Shown one piece after another: positions 31,863 to 40,305 of a DNA stretch of 64,000 nucleotides. A program made the position numbers and the translations under genes. Location of the stretch: positions 310,001-374,000 of the forward strand of contig NZ_JADFCM010000008.1 of the NCBI RefSeq assembly GCF_015234585.1. Reading direction: 5' to 3'. The DNA comes from Pseudalkalibacillus hwajinpoensis. GTDB lineage: Bacteria; Bacillota; Bacilli; Bacillales; Guptibacillaceae. Below the pieces are notes generated by a model that was not told the origin of the DNA, did no database searches, and saw only the letters and a program-made list of their open reading frames with translations. Every line of letters begins with the position of its first letter. Within the stretch, counting starts at the first letter, position 1.

Positions 31863-34800
31863 ATGGATATTCAACTAAACAAAAATCGAATCAAAGAAAT
31901 GTGTGGGGATCTCTCTTTCAAGAAAGGGGAGGCTTATTACCGTTCAAATAAAGTATCCTTTCAATGCAATCAAAATGATCGGTGTGAGGCCACGGTTCAT
32001 GGAACGGAAGATTTTTTCGTATCGGTAATCAAGGATCAAAATGGACAGCTTCAAACGGAATGCAGCTGCCCTTCCCTTGCAACTTTCCAAAAAGATTGTC
32101 AGCACATTGCGGCTGTCCTCATTGCGATCCAACAGTTTCAGCAAGCACAAGAGGAAAACAAGGCTGATAATAGAGAGCTTACAGAAGACTTCATGACGCT
32201 ATTTACGAAGGACGGTTCAAAAAAGAGCGGCCATCAACGCTATTTTGAAAAAAGAACGGTGCTTGATGCGGTATTTACATGTAAACCTGTTTCGCTAAAC
32301 GATCAGGCTATGCTTGGGATAGAAGTAGCGATTGAACAAACAAAAGTGCCTCGCATTCGCGACTTTCTTTCTCATGTGAAAGAGGGGAAGCCTAGTGAAA
32401 TTTCCGCGAACTTTACTTATGATACAAATCTTCACTGTTTTTCAATTGAAGCAGATGCGATTCTTCATCACCTTATTCGAGTCGCTAGTGATGAGGAGGC
32501 CTTTCTAGAATCAGCGCCATACACATCCACCGATCACACGTCGAGAGACACCTTGATCATCTCGCCATCTTCGTGGCTCAGTCTGATCACTTTGTTAACA
32601 AAGGCGCCTAACGTTAAACTCCAACATAACGGTCATTCCTTTGAGCGTCTCAACGTGATCGACGGCTCACCACCGATCCGGTTTATCGTAGATGAGTCGG
32701 ATGCGGACAGTTGCCAAGTCACGATTAAAGGACTCGAACGCATGACCATTTTGAATGCGTATCAATCGATGATCTATCATGGAACGGTCTTTCAATTAGA
32801 AGAGAGAGATTTTCATCGAATCGTTGAATTGAAGCAGATGCTCCCGTCACCCGGGACAAATTATATTCCCATTCCTTACACACAGATTGATCATTTTCTT
32901 GAAAAAGTTGTACCTGATTTGAAACGAATGGGAAATGTAGAACTTTCGAGAGCCTTCCGTGAAAAATTTATGAGAACACCGTTAAAGGCTAGACTTTACT
33001 TAGATCGCATTAGAAATCGTCTGCTAGCGGGGCTTGAATTTCAGTATGAAGAAGTAGTGATTCAGCCGTTAGAGAATCGCGATGTGCCGGGTTCAACCAT
33101 CATTCGAGATGTTGAGAAGGAAGAAGAAATTCTTGCGATGATGGAAGAGAGCGGATTTTCCAAAACGGACGGTGGCTATTTGATGCAAAATGAAGAGCTT
33201 GAGTATGAATTTCTCTACCATACCGTTCCAAAGCTTCAATCGCTGCTTCAGTTATATGCGACGACTGCTGTTCGGAATCGTCTCGTTCGCAAAAAAACAT
33301 ATCCTAAAATCAACGTAAAGGTGAAGAAGCGAGAACGAACAAACTGGTTAGAATTTAAATTTGAAATGGACGGCATATCTGACAATCAAATTCGAGAAAT
33401 CCTAGCTGCATTAGAAGAAAAGCGGAAATACTATCGTCTTCGAAGTGGATCGCTCTTATCGCTTGAAACGAAGGAAATGGAAGACATTCATCATTTCTTA
33501 ACGACCGTTCCTCCTCAAGAACAACTGGAGCCATATTTTTCCTTGCCCGTTACGAAAGGCGCAAATTTGATGGATGCGATTGAGCAGAAGAACATTTTTC
33601 AAGCAGACCAGTCGTTTCGTGAATTTCTCGATTCCATGCGGCATCCGAGTCGAATGGAATTTGAAGTATCGCCCGAATTAGAAGGGATTTTACGTGATTA
33701 TCAAATTCAAGGATATGAATGGATGAAAACACTTGCGAGCTATGGATTTGGCGGCGTACTCGCAGATGATATGGGACTCGGAAAAACGCTGCAGAGCATC
33801 ACCTTTATCGTATCTGAGCTTGCAGCCATTCGTGAACAGAAAAAGCCTGTTCTTATCGTCTGTCCATCATCCCTTACGTATAACTGGTACAATGAAATGA
33901 AAAAATTTGCCCCAGAGCTTCAAACGCTGATCATTGATGGCAATCAATCAACACGTGAAAAGCTTCAGCAAACGGTCGAAGGAATGGATGTTATCATCAC
34001 GTCTTATCCGTTACTTCGTCGCGATGTGAAATGGTATGAAACGAAATCCTTCCACACCGTCTTTTTTGATGAAGCACAGGCTTTCAAAAACCCTTCAACT
34101 CAAACCGCACGGGCGGTAAAGAAAATCAACGCCGATCATCGCTTTGGACTCACGGGTACGCCTGTTGAAAATGCGATTGAAGAGCTCTGGTCGATTTATC
34201 ACGTTGTTTTCCCTGAGCTTTTCAAGGGGATAAAAGCTTACGGGAACTTAACGAAAAAAACGATCGCGAGAAGAGTGCGGCCGTTCTTACTTCGAAGAAT
34301 GAAAGAGGATGTTTTAGCAGAGCTTCCGGATAAACTCGAATCTCTAGAGTTAACAGATTTATTACCAGAGCAAAAGAAGCTATACGCCGCTTTCCTTGCG
34401 AAGTTAAAAACCGATACGCTCAAACACCTTGATCGAGATACGATTAGTAAGAATCGCATCAAAATTTTAGCTGGGTTAACAAGACTGCGCCAAATTTGTT
34501 GTCACCCCGCATTGTTCGTTGATGGGTATAAGGGGAGCTCAGCTAAATTCGAGCAGCTGCTTCAAATTGTCGAAGAATCAAGGCGTTCTGGTCGGAGAAT
34601 ATTAATTTTCTCTCAGTTTACGAAAATGCTTCAAATCATTGGGAGGGAGCTAGCCGCTCGTGGACAAAACTTTTTCTATCTTGATGGGGAGACGCCATCT
34701 ATGGAAAGAGTGGAGAAGTGCAATCGGTTTAACAATGGCGAACGAGATGTCTTCTTGATTTCGTTAAAAGCAGGTGGAACAGGACTGAACTTAACTGGAG

Positions 34801-35054
34801 CGGATACGGTTGTGCTTTACGATCTTTGGTGGAATCCAGCCGTTGAAGAGCAAGCGGCAGATCGTACACACCGTATTGGTCAAGATAAAGTTGTCAACGT
34901 AATGAAGCTAGTAGCCCGCGGCACGATAGAAGAAAAAATGAACGACCTTCAGGAGAAAAAACGCGAGCTCATCGGGGAAATCATTGATTCAGACGAAAAG
35001 GCGAACACAAACTTAACGGAAGAAGATATACGAGAAATATTGATGGAGGGATAA
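31863..35054 (+). CDS. SWIM zinc finger plus SNF2-family DNA-dependent ATPase
   Basis: About 1063 residues. The N-terminal SWIM motif has Cys67, Cys69, Cys79 and His81. A ~500-residue middle region follows, then the SNF2 motor: motif I DDMGLGKT near 635, DEAQ (in place of DEAH) near 735, LTGTP near 762, and a helicase C domain ending with DRTHRIGQ near 999. It translocates on duplex DNA; YwqA is the B. subtilis relative. It probably acts in DNA repair or transcription recycling. Frame extends 31 codons upstream, but GGATCGGGA favours the ATG at 31863. Confidence 0.93.
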   Translation: MDIQLNKNRIKEMCGDLSFKKGEAYYRSNKVSFQCNQNDRCEATVHGTEDFFVSVIKDQNGQLQTECSCPSLATFQKDCQHIAAVLIAIQQFQQAQEENKADNRELTEDFMTLFTKDGSKKSGHQRYFEKRTVLDAVFTCKPVSLNDQAMLGIEVAIEQTKVPRIRDFLSHVKEGKPSEISANFTYDTNLHCFSIEADAILHHLIRVASDEEAFLESAPYTSTDHTSRDTLIISPSSWLSLITLLTKAPNVKLQHNGHSFERLNVIDGSPPIRFIVDESDADSCQVTIKGLERMTILNAYQSMIYHGTVFQLEERDFHRIVELKQMLPSPGTNYIPIPYTQIDHFLEKVVPDLKRMGNVELSRAFREKFMRTPLKARLYLDRIRNRLLAGLEFQYEEVVIQPLENRDVPGSTIIRDVEKEEEILAMMEESGFSKTDGGYLMQNEELEYEFLYHTVPKLQSLLQLYATTAVRNRLVRKKTYPKINVKVKKRERTNWLEFKFEMDGISDNQIREILAALEEKRKYYRLRSGSLLSLETKEMEDIHHFLTTVPPQEQLEPYFSLPVTKGANLMDAIEQKNIFQADQSFREFLDSMRHPSRMEFEVSPELEGILRDYQIQGYEWMKTLASYGFGGVLADDMGLGKTLQSITFIVSELAAIREQKKPVLIVCPSSLTYNWYNEMKKFAPELQTLIIDGNQSTREKLQQTVEGMDVIITSYPLLRRDVKWYETKSFHTVFFDEAQAFKNPSTQTARAVKKINADHRFGLTGTPVENAIEELWSIYHVVFPELFKGIKAYGNLTKKTIARRVRPFLLRRMKEDVLAELPDKLESLELTDLLPEQKKLYAAFLAKLKTDTLKHLDRDTISKNRIKILAGLTRLRQICCHPALFVDGYKGSSAKFEQLLQIVEESRRSGRRILIFSQFTKMLQIIGRELAARGQNFFYLDGETPSMERVEKCNRFNNGERDVFLISLKAGGTGLNLTGADTVVLYDLWWNPAVEEQAADRTHRIGQDKVVNVMKLVARGTIEEKMNDLQEKKRELIGEIIDSDEKANTNLTEEDIREILMEG

Positions 35055-35076
35055 ATGGAATAAAAACAAAATAATA

Positions 35077-35107
35077 AACCCCTGCGCACAGCGCGGGGAT
35101 TTTTTTA
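35077..35107 (+). terminator. Terminator after SNF2 gene
   Basis: CCCC.GCGC/GCGC.GGGG stem, 3-nt loop, then ATTTTTTT. Confidence 0.88.
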
Positions 35108-35216
35108 GATGGGAATTTATATCTTCCAATTTAGCCTTCACTTATTTTGATTATCCAGGTTTTAGGTTGGCCGACAGAGGGAAGAAAGACGTAAATGCAA
35201 GATGGAGGTAAGGGAC

Positions 35217-36068
35217 ATGAGCGAAGTAGCGATCAAACAAAACTTACAATGTAACACTGAATATACGGATCTAAAAAAGGTGTTGGTGGTAAAGCCCTCC
35301 TTTATGAAAATAACGGAAATTATAAATGAAACACAAAAGCATTATGAAAGAAGCAACATTAACATTCCTAAGGCACTAAAGCAGCACAGTGAATTTGTTG
35401 ACGTTCTTAAAGAACATTCTGTTGATGTTCATGAATTAGAGGCTAATCCCGAGCTTCCTGAGCAAGTCTTTACGCGAGACATTGGGTTTACGATTGGTCA
35501 AGAGCTATTCGTCGCTTCAATGAGTGAACAAGTTCGTCAGCAAGAAACCAATACACTAAAAACATGGCTGAAGGAAAGCTCAATTACTTATCAAGAAGGA
35601 TTGCCGCTCTCAATGGAAGGGGGCGATGTCGTTATTGATGGCTCGACCGTTTACGTTGGGGAAAGTGGACGAACGTCTAACTTAGCCATTCAAGAACTAC
35701 AAAAGCGCCTACCTGATTATCAAATTGAACCATTAACGTTAACCGATGATATTCTTCATCTAGATTGTGTGTTCAACATCATTAGTGAAAAGGTTGCGCT
35801 CGTCTATCCGCACGCTTTTACTAGTGAGGATTTAAAGAAGTTAAATGCTCGTTTTCATTTGATTTACGTGTCAAAAGAAGAACAGTTTTATATGGGCCCA
35901 AATGTTCTTTCGATCGGTCAAGGTAAAGTCGTTAGCCTCTCGCAAAACAAACGTTTAAATCGAGTATTGGAGTCTAAAGGCTTTACCGTACTACCTGTAG
36001 ACTTCTCTGAAATCATTAAATCAGGAGGTTCGTTTCGGTGCTGTACTCTTCCACTTAAACGAGGTTAA
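35217..36068 (+). CDS. Dimethylarginine dimethylaminohydrolase / arginine deiminase family protein
   Basis: 283-residue guanidino-group modifying enzyme of the pentein fold. Visible elements are FTRDIGF (Asp of the substrate pocket), EGGDVVIDG (conserved Glu/Asp), His181 in LHLDCVFN, and the C-terminal nucleophile region GGSFRCCTLPL with two adjacent Cys at 275-276. This is the DDAH-like group (B. subtilis YkgA). It would hydrolyse methylarginines or similar compounds to citrulline-type products. GGAGG precedes the ATG at 35217. Confidence 0.9.
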   Translation: MSEVAIKQNLQCNTEYTDLKKVLVVKPSFMKITEIINETQKHYERSNINIPKALKQHSEFVDVLKEHSVDVHELEANPELPEQVFTRDIGFTIGQELFVASMSEQVRQQETNTLKTWLKESSITYQEGLPLSMEGGDVVIDGSTVYVGESGRTSNLAIQELQKRLPDYQIEPLTLTDDILHLDCVFNIISEKVALVYPHAFTSEDLKKLNARFHLIYVSKEEQFYMGPNVLSIGQGKVVSLSQNKRLNRVLESKGFTVLPVDFSEIIKSGGSFRCCTLPLKRG

Positions 36069-36124
36069 GTCACATAACAGGCTTCGTTTTTAAAGTGAAG
36101 TTTTTATTCAAAGGAGAGAAACCT

Positions 36125-36859
36125 ATGCTAAAGACAGAAAGTCGCTTCTTGTTAACAAAGGAAGATATTGAGAATCGTAAAGATCTTCCTGAATGGCTGT
36201 TAACTGAATACAAGACGTTCAGTGAGTTAGTCACAGATCCAACATTTCCTTGTTTTTTCGGTAGAACAGCTCAACTTAAAGGGGAGCTGCGCTATTCCTA
36301 CATTGAACACGATGATTGGGCCAACTTGCCTGACGCGGTGGAAAGCTTTCTTAGCTTATTTCGTGAACCTACGAAAATAAGACATGGATTATTTATTTTT
36401 GTAGAGCCGGAAAGGGAAGAAAAGTCGATTGACTACTATCGTTCTTACTTCTGGGACATTCTACAGTATCTACATAACCAGGATCGTATTCCATGGCCAA
36501 GTGAAGCACCAAAGGATCCAGAGCACTTTTTATGGGATTTTCACTTCGCGGGAGAGCCGATCTTTACTTTTGGAAACGCACCTGCCTATAAACAACGCAA
36601 AACGCGTAACCTTGGCAACAGCCTGATCTTAGGATTTCAGCCTAGAACGATTTTTCAAGGATTGGAAGGAACCGAAAAAGGCGGCATCATGTCGCGTGAC
36701 AAAGTGCGTGCGCGTGTAGAGAAATGGGATAACCTTCCGAAGCATCCGGATATTAGCCACTTCGGAGATCCTAACCATAATGAATGGAAACAGTCGTTTA
36801 TCGGGGATGACATAGAGCCAATCGTCGGAAAATGCCCTTTCCTTCATAAAAATAGTTAA
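36125..36859 (+). CDS. YqcI/YcgG family protein
   Basis: 244 residues with the family hallmarks PCFFGRTAQ near residue 43, the central FVEPEREEKSIDYYRSYFWDIL and the C-terminal P-I-V-G-K-C-P-F motif. Family members are heme-oxygenase-like or nitrogen-oxide-related proteins of unclear function. AAAGGAG precedes the ATG at 36125. It follows the DDAH-like gene by 56 bp, and both may be one transcript ending at the 30-bp palindrome. Confidence 0.88.
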   Translation: MLKTESRFLLTKEDIENRKDLPEWLLTEYKTFSELVTDPTFPCFFGRTAQLKGELRYSYIEHDDWANLPDAVESFLSLFREPTKIRHGLFIFVEPEREEKSIDYYRSYFWDILQYLHNQDRIPWPSEAPKDPEHFLWDFHFAGEPIFTFGNAPAYKQRKTRNLGNSLILGFQPRTIFQGLEGTEKGGIMSRDKVRARVEKWDNLPKHPDISHFGDPNHNEWKQSFIGDDIEPIVGKCPFLHKNS

Positions 36860-36894
36860 GTTGAATGCTAGATGAATATGAAATAAGTAACCTT

Positions 36895-36930
36895 AACGAC
36901 ACATGAGCCGGCTCATGTGTCGTTTTATTA
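36895..36930 (+). terminator. Terminator: perfect 30-bp palindrome
   Basis: AACGACACATGAGCC is followed directly by its exact reverse complement (36895-36924) and then TTATT. Its GGCC-centred symmetry is perfect. Confidence 0.85.
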
Positions 36931-37103
36931 ATAACCTATCATTCTTTTGGAATCCCACGTGGAATAATATGTTAAAATGGTACAAATCAAACGGCTTTAA
37001 GAAAAGAGACGTTAGTAATGTAAGGGTTACCAAAGTAAGAACTGAATATAAAGCTCCTGGAAATGGATTGACTATTTTGCGGATTCATTTGGGAGGTACT
37101 CAG

Positions 37104-37271
37104 ATGAAGGGTCAAAAGAAAGAGAAGAAGAGTTTCTTTAAAATTCAGAATGAGTATAGACGAAAAATAAGGAAGAAACAGGAAGAACCTTCACCGGTAG
37201 CGGAAATGAAAAGCATCATATTAATTTTATTTGCTTTGCTTTTCATGAAATTTTTATATTTATGGATGTAA
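37104..37271 (+). CDS. Small basic single-helix membrane protein
   Basis: 55 residues: a strongly basic N-terminal half (KGQKKEKKSFFK, YRRKIRKKQEE) and a C-terminal membrane helix (SIILILFALLFMKFLYLWM), i.e. a tail-anchored arrangement. GGGAGGT precedes the ATG at 37104; the 67-codon upstream extension of the frame reads through a palindrome and has no start signal. Unrecognised. Confidence 0.65.
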   Translation: MKGQKKEKKSFFKIQNEYRRKIRKKQEEPSPVAEMKSIILILFALLFMKFLYLWM

Positions 37272-37407
37272 GCAGAGTAACGAATCATTGCATTAAGATA
37301 TGAATAGGTGTTCGATTGAATACGAAAATATGGATTTAATCAATGTTCTTTAAAAGAATGTATTCCTGAAATCATACGTACATCGTCATAGAATGGGGGG
37401 GCAATTA

Positions 37408-37965
37408 TTGAATTCTTTAAAAATACCACAGTTAGAAACGGAACGCTTGATTCTACGAAAAATCACCGAGGGTGATCTTCAAACTATTTATCAATACGGC
37501 TCCAATCCCAATGTATCACAGCATGTAAGCTGGGAAACGCACCAGTCTATAGAGGATACGAAAGGATTCGTTCGAATGATCCTTGACGGTTATCGTCAAA
37601 AAAACAAAGCACTATGGGGCATGGAGCTAAAAATTTCTGGTCAGCTTGTCGGTACGATCGATTTTGTAAACATTGAGAGTAAACATCGAAAAGCAGAAAT
37701 AGGCTATGTACTTGCTGAAGATTGCTGGGGGAAAGGGTATATGACTGAAGCGGCTAAGCAAATCATAGCATATGGATTTAATGAATTAGATTTAGAGCGA
37801 ATTCAGGCAAGATGTTTTGTCGCGAACGAAGGATCGGCTAGAGTGATGGAAAAGGCGGGCATGACGTTTGAAGGCATTATGAGAAAAGCGATGTTTGCGA
37901 AGGGGAAGTTTCATGACTTAAAGATGTATTCGATTCTTTCGGATGAATGGAAAGCTACGCTATAA
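37408..37965 (+). CDS. GNAT family N-acetyltransferase (RimJ/RimL-like)
   Basis: About 185 residues. LETERLILRKITEGD is the RimJ/L-type N-terminus. The acetyl-CoA site is EIGYVLAEDCWGKGYMTEAAKQII, followed by the late motif NEGSARVMEKAGM. It acetylates an alpha-amino group of a protein or small molecule; target unknown. GGGGGGG lies six bases before the TTG at 37408, and the ATG at 37393 has no site, so I prefer TTG. Confidence 0.88.
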   Translation: MNSLKIPQLETERLILRKITEGDLQTIYQYGSNPNVSQHVSWETHQSIEDTKGFVRMILDGYRQKNKALWGMELKISGQLVGTIDFVNIESKHRKAEIGYVLAEDCWGKGYMTEAAKQIIAYGFNELDLERIQARCFVANEGSARVMEKAGMTFEGIMRKAMFAKGKFHDLKMYSILSDEWKATL

Positions 37966-37993
37966 AAAATCAATGTGAAGGGGCTGCTTTCCA

Positions 37994-38383
37994 TTGAATA
38001 CTTTTACGATTGTATGCTTAGTTAGTTTACTAGCGGTTTATCTGTGGATTAGCGAGTATTATTTGAAAAGGAATTTAGGTATTAAAAGCAAATGGAGCTG
38101 GATGTTTGCGGAGGGTCGTTACAAGATTTCCATGATTATTGATATCGTTTTAGTCGTGGCATTTATTAGTAGTTTTTTAAGTCTTAATATCGATGCTAAC
38201 AGTGAAAACAAGCCGGTTATGATGAAAATCAGTCCGGTTTTTGCATTGTTTTTCCTCCAACATTTGAATCAAGGGATCGAGGAACGACTGAGAAATTTTA
38301 ATGATAAAGCTTATTATCATCAATTTCTAAGCTCTTTCATGATTGGACTTTCTTTTCTCATCTTTCTCATTGGACATTCATGA
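37994..38383 (+). CDS. DUF4181 domain membrane protein
   Basis: 129 residues with four helices. The loop after helix 1 (YYLKRNLGIKSKWSWMF) and the helix 3-4 region (QHLNQGIEERLRNFNDKAYYHQF) match the DUF4181 pattern. TTG start after AAGGGG. Function unknown. A second DUF4181 gene at 39799 is interrupted by a stop codon. Confidence 0.8.
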   Translation: MNTFTIVCLVSLLAVYLWISEYYLKRNLGIKSKWSWMFAEGRYKISMIIDIVLVVAFISSFLSLNIDANSENKPVMMKISPVFALFFLQHLNQGIEERLRNFNDKAYYHQFLSSFMIGLSFLIFLIGHS

Positions 38384-38444
38384 TAATTTAGACAGGAGAA
38401 GTTCTCTGGAAATATTAAAATCTATCGAAAGAGTGGTCAATAGA

Positions 38445-38852
38445 ATGAGATACTTATGGGTCGTGTTGTTAGCCATGCTGGTCGTCTCGTGTTCAAATTC
38501 ATCTTCAGGGCATTTACCTGATGGGATTTTAGCCGGAACGAGCGAAAATTGGAATGTTCAATACGATTTCCGTGAGGAGAAAGGGAAAGAGTTGAGAGGA
38601 ATCACGCTAGAATATATTGGCGATGGTGAAAAGCCTTCTACGAATGTTACATATGCTTTCAGTGGGGAAACAGCTTACGATATTGATTGGCAGAAAACCG
38701 GAGAAGTAGAAATGAATAACTCTACGATCGAGATTGAAGATACATTAGGCTGCGTCTACCCGTGTGATGAGCTTCAGCTCGATAAGGGAATCCATACAGT
38801 CATCGAGTGGGACGGTCAAACGGAAAAGTTCGTTTTAAAAGGGAACAAGTAA
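38445..38852 (+). CDS. Lipoprotein, unknown function
   Basis: 135 residues. Signal peptide MRYLWVVLLAMLVVSC with a lipobox (VVSC, Cys16) and a Ser-rich stretch after it, so it is membrane-anchored outside the cell. The remaining ~110 residues look like a beta sandwich (WNVQYDFREEKGKEL, GITLEYIGDGEKP). GAAAGAGTGG lies upstream of the ATG. Similar in plan to the lipoprotein at 42681. Confidence 0.75.
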   Translation: MRYLWVVLLAMLVVSCSNSSSGHLPDGILAGTSENWNVQYDFREEKGKELRGITLEYIGDGEKPSTNVTYAFSGETAYDIDWQKTGEVEMNNSTIEIEDTLGCVYPCDELQLDKGIHTVIEWDGQTEKFVLKGNK

Positions 38853-38872
38853 CGCCATTATAGAGACATGAA

Positions 38873-38903
38873 AAAAGGTTGAGGATTATACTCAGCCTTT
38901 TTG
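38873..38903 (+). terminator. Terminator after lipoprotein
   Basis: AAAAAGG.TGAG/CTCA.CCTTTTT stem, 7-nt loop. Confidence 0.75.
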
Positions 38904-39036
38904 TTTACGGAAAAGCGAAACGATTCTAAGGTGAACTTCGTATAGTTAGTAAGGGAATACGGAACTTCTTTGTGAGAGGGAGAGGATGATAACAATCGAA
39001 CTAAGAACAGGATCGCTAAAAGGATGTGAGAGTTGA

Positions 39037-39138
39037 ATGGGGATGGGAGGTTTGTCGATTGCGTTAGTGGCGTTTCTATTCACCGTACTTGGCGCTTTAG
39101 TCGTCTTTTCTTTAATCAAATGGATTGTGAAAAAATAG
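39037..39138 (+). CDS. 33-residue single-helix small protein
   Basis: MGMGGLSIALVAFLFTVLGALV is one membrane helix followed by a short basic end (KWIVKK). AAAGGATGTGAG lies upstream of the ATG. Unrecognised; first of a run of small membrane-protein genes. Confidence 0.5.
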   Translation: MGMGGLSIALVAFLFTVLGALVVFSLIKWIVKK

Positions 39139-39239
39139 TTGGCTCCATTCATGGTCTTAGAGAATTCAGTGAAACGTATGGAGTAACGCTTAGTGAGAAG
39201 CCGATCGGAAAGAAGCATTAACTGTATTGAGGTGATCTC

Positions 39240-39428
39240 TTGAAACGAATCTTCATTTTTTTCTTTGAAATTGCTGTGTTTGTTTTAATCCTCTGGTCAA
39301 ATATTCAAGAAGGTATTAAGTTCGATGATTTTACTGGCGTCTTTGTAAATGTAGTTGGCATTGTAGGATTATTTGTTTGTGTAGGTGGGGTTGTGAATGA
39401 GCTATGGAAAATAAGAACGAGTGAATGA
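39240..39428 (+). CDS. Small two-helix membrane protein
   Basis: 62 residues with two hydrophobic helices. TTG start after GAGGTGAT. Unrecognised. Confidence 0.6.
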   Translation: MKRIFIFFFEIAVFVLILWSNIQEGIKFDDFTGVFVNVVGIVGLFVCVGGVVNELWKIRTSE

Positions 39429-39507
39429 AAGGATTCCTTCATTAATTTGTTAGTGCAATCATACATATCCAAACCATGTTTCAACTCTATCAAAAGGGGC
39501 GAATGGA

Positions 39508-39711
39508 ATGATGTTTAGAACGTTAACACGCTTAGGGAAAGCCAATTTTGCAGCAGGTGTTTTCTTTATCATCGCTGGGGTTATTTTGTTAGCAATAAAG
39601 CTAATTGAAGGCAATGCGAAAGAGGATCAATCGATGATCGTAGCCTCCATATCTCTAGGACTAGCGTTGTTTTTCTTATCACTTCTTTCTAGAAAGAAGC
39701 AACAGGAATAA
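39508..39711 (+). CDS. Small two-helix membrane protein
   Basis: 67 residues, two hydrophobic helices flanked by basic residues (RLGKANFAAGVFFIIAGVIL; SRKKQQE end). AAAAGGGG lies upstream of the ATG. Unrecognised. Confidence 0.65.
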   Translation: MMFRTLTRLGKANFAAGVFFIIAGVILLAIKLIEGNAKEDQSMIVASISLGLALFFLSLLSRKKQQE

Positions 39712-39798
39712 ACCGATAAGAGAGGGCTAGAGAAAAGTTGAAAATATTTATGAGTTCTATGTTCATGTGTTGTTACTTTAAGATTTGAGGGTGATGTA

Positions 39799-40221
39799 GT
39801 GGAAACATTTTTCCCGAAGGTAATTATAATGATGACGGTTGCTGGATTTGCACTTTATTTCATAAATAAAGCTTTGAGAAAATGGCTTAAGGTTGAAAAG
39901 AAACCGATCTTCTCCTATAACCATGTGAATGAACTACATAAGAAATGAGATTGGGGCATTCGGATTAGTTTTATCGTTTTACTGATCCTTAGTTTTGTCG
40001 TTCATATTTATCGAGGTTTTCATGATCCTATTTGGTACCTTCAAACACATATTCTTTTGTTTGTTTTTATTATTGCGTCGGAAGCTGTTCGAGTCATTAT
40101 GGAGAAGAAGTATGCAGCTAATAAAAATGATTATATTTTCACATCGATTCAATTGGCGCTCATCATTATCTTCTTAACATCAATGTTTTCAACAAACTTT
40201 TTTGGGTTGTTCACTGCTTAG
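39799..40221 (+). pseudogene. DUF4181 membrane protein gene interrupted by an in-frame TGA
   Basis: GTG start after GAGGGTGATG. The frame encodes 49 residues (helix 1, then LRKWLKVEKKPIFSYNHVNEL), meets TGA at 39946-39948, and continues in the same frame for 90 codons with DWGIRISFIVLLILSFV, two more helices and EKKYAANKNDYIFTSIQ, ending at TAG 40219-40221. Joined, the ~140 residues resemble the DUF4181 protein encoded at 37994. No start follows the TGA, so the 3' part is not a separate gene. Confidence 0.8.
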
Positions 40222-40305
40222 TATTAGTCGTTTTTTGAAGTGAATAAAAACTAAAAATAGTAGCTGATCAAAGGACTTAGAGTTAAGTCACGAAGGGAGA
40301 ACACG

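Noticed and set aside
36903..37103. 67-codon N-terminal extension of the small protein at 37104
   Set aside because: It starts inside the 30-bp palindrome and has no ribosome binding site, whereas 37104 has GGGAGG.
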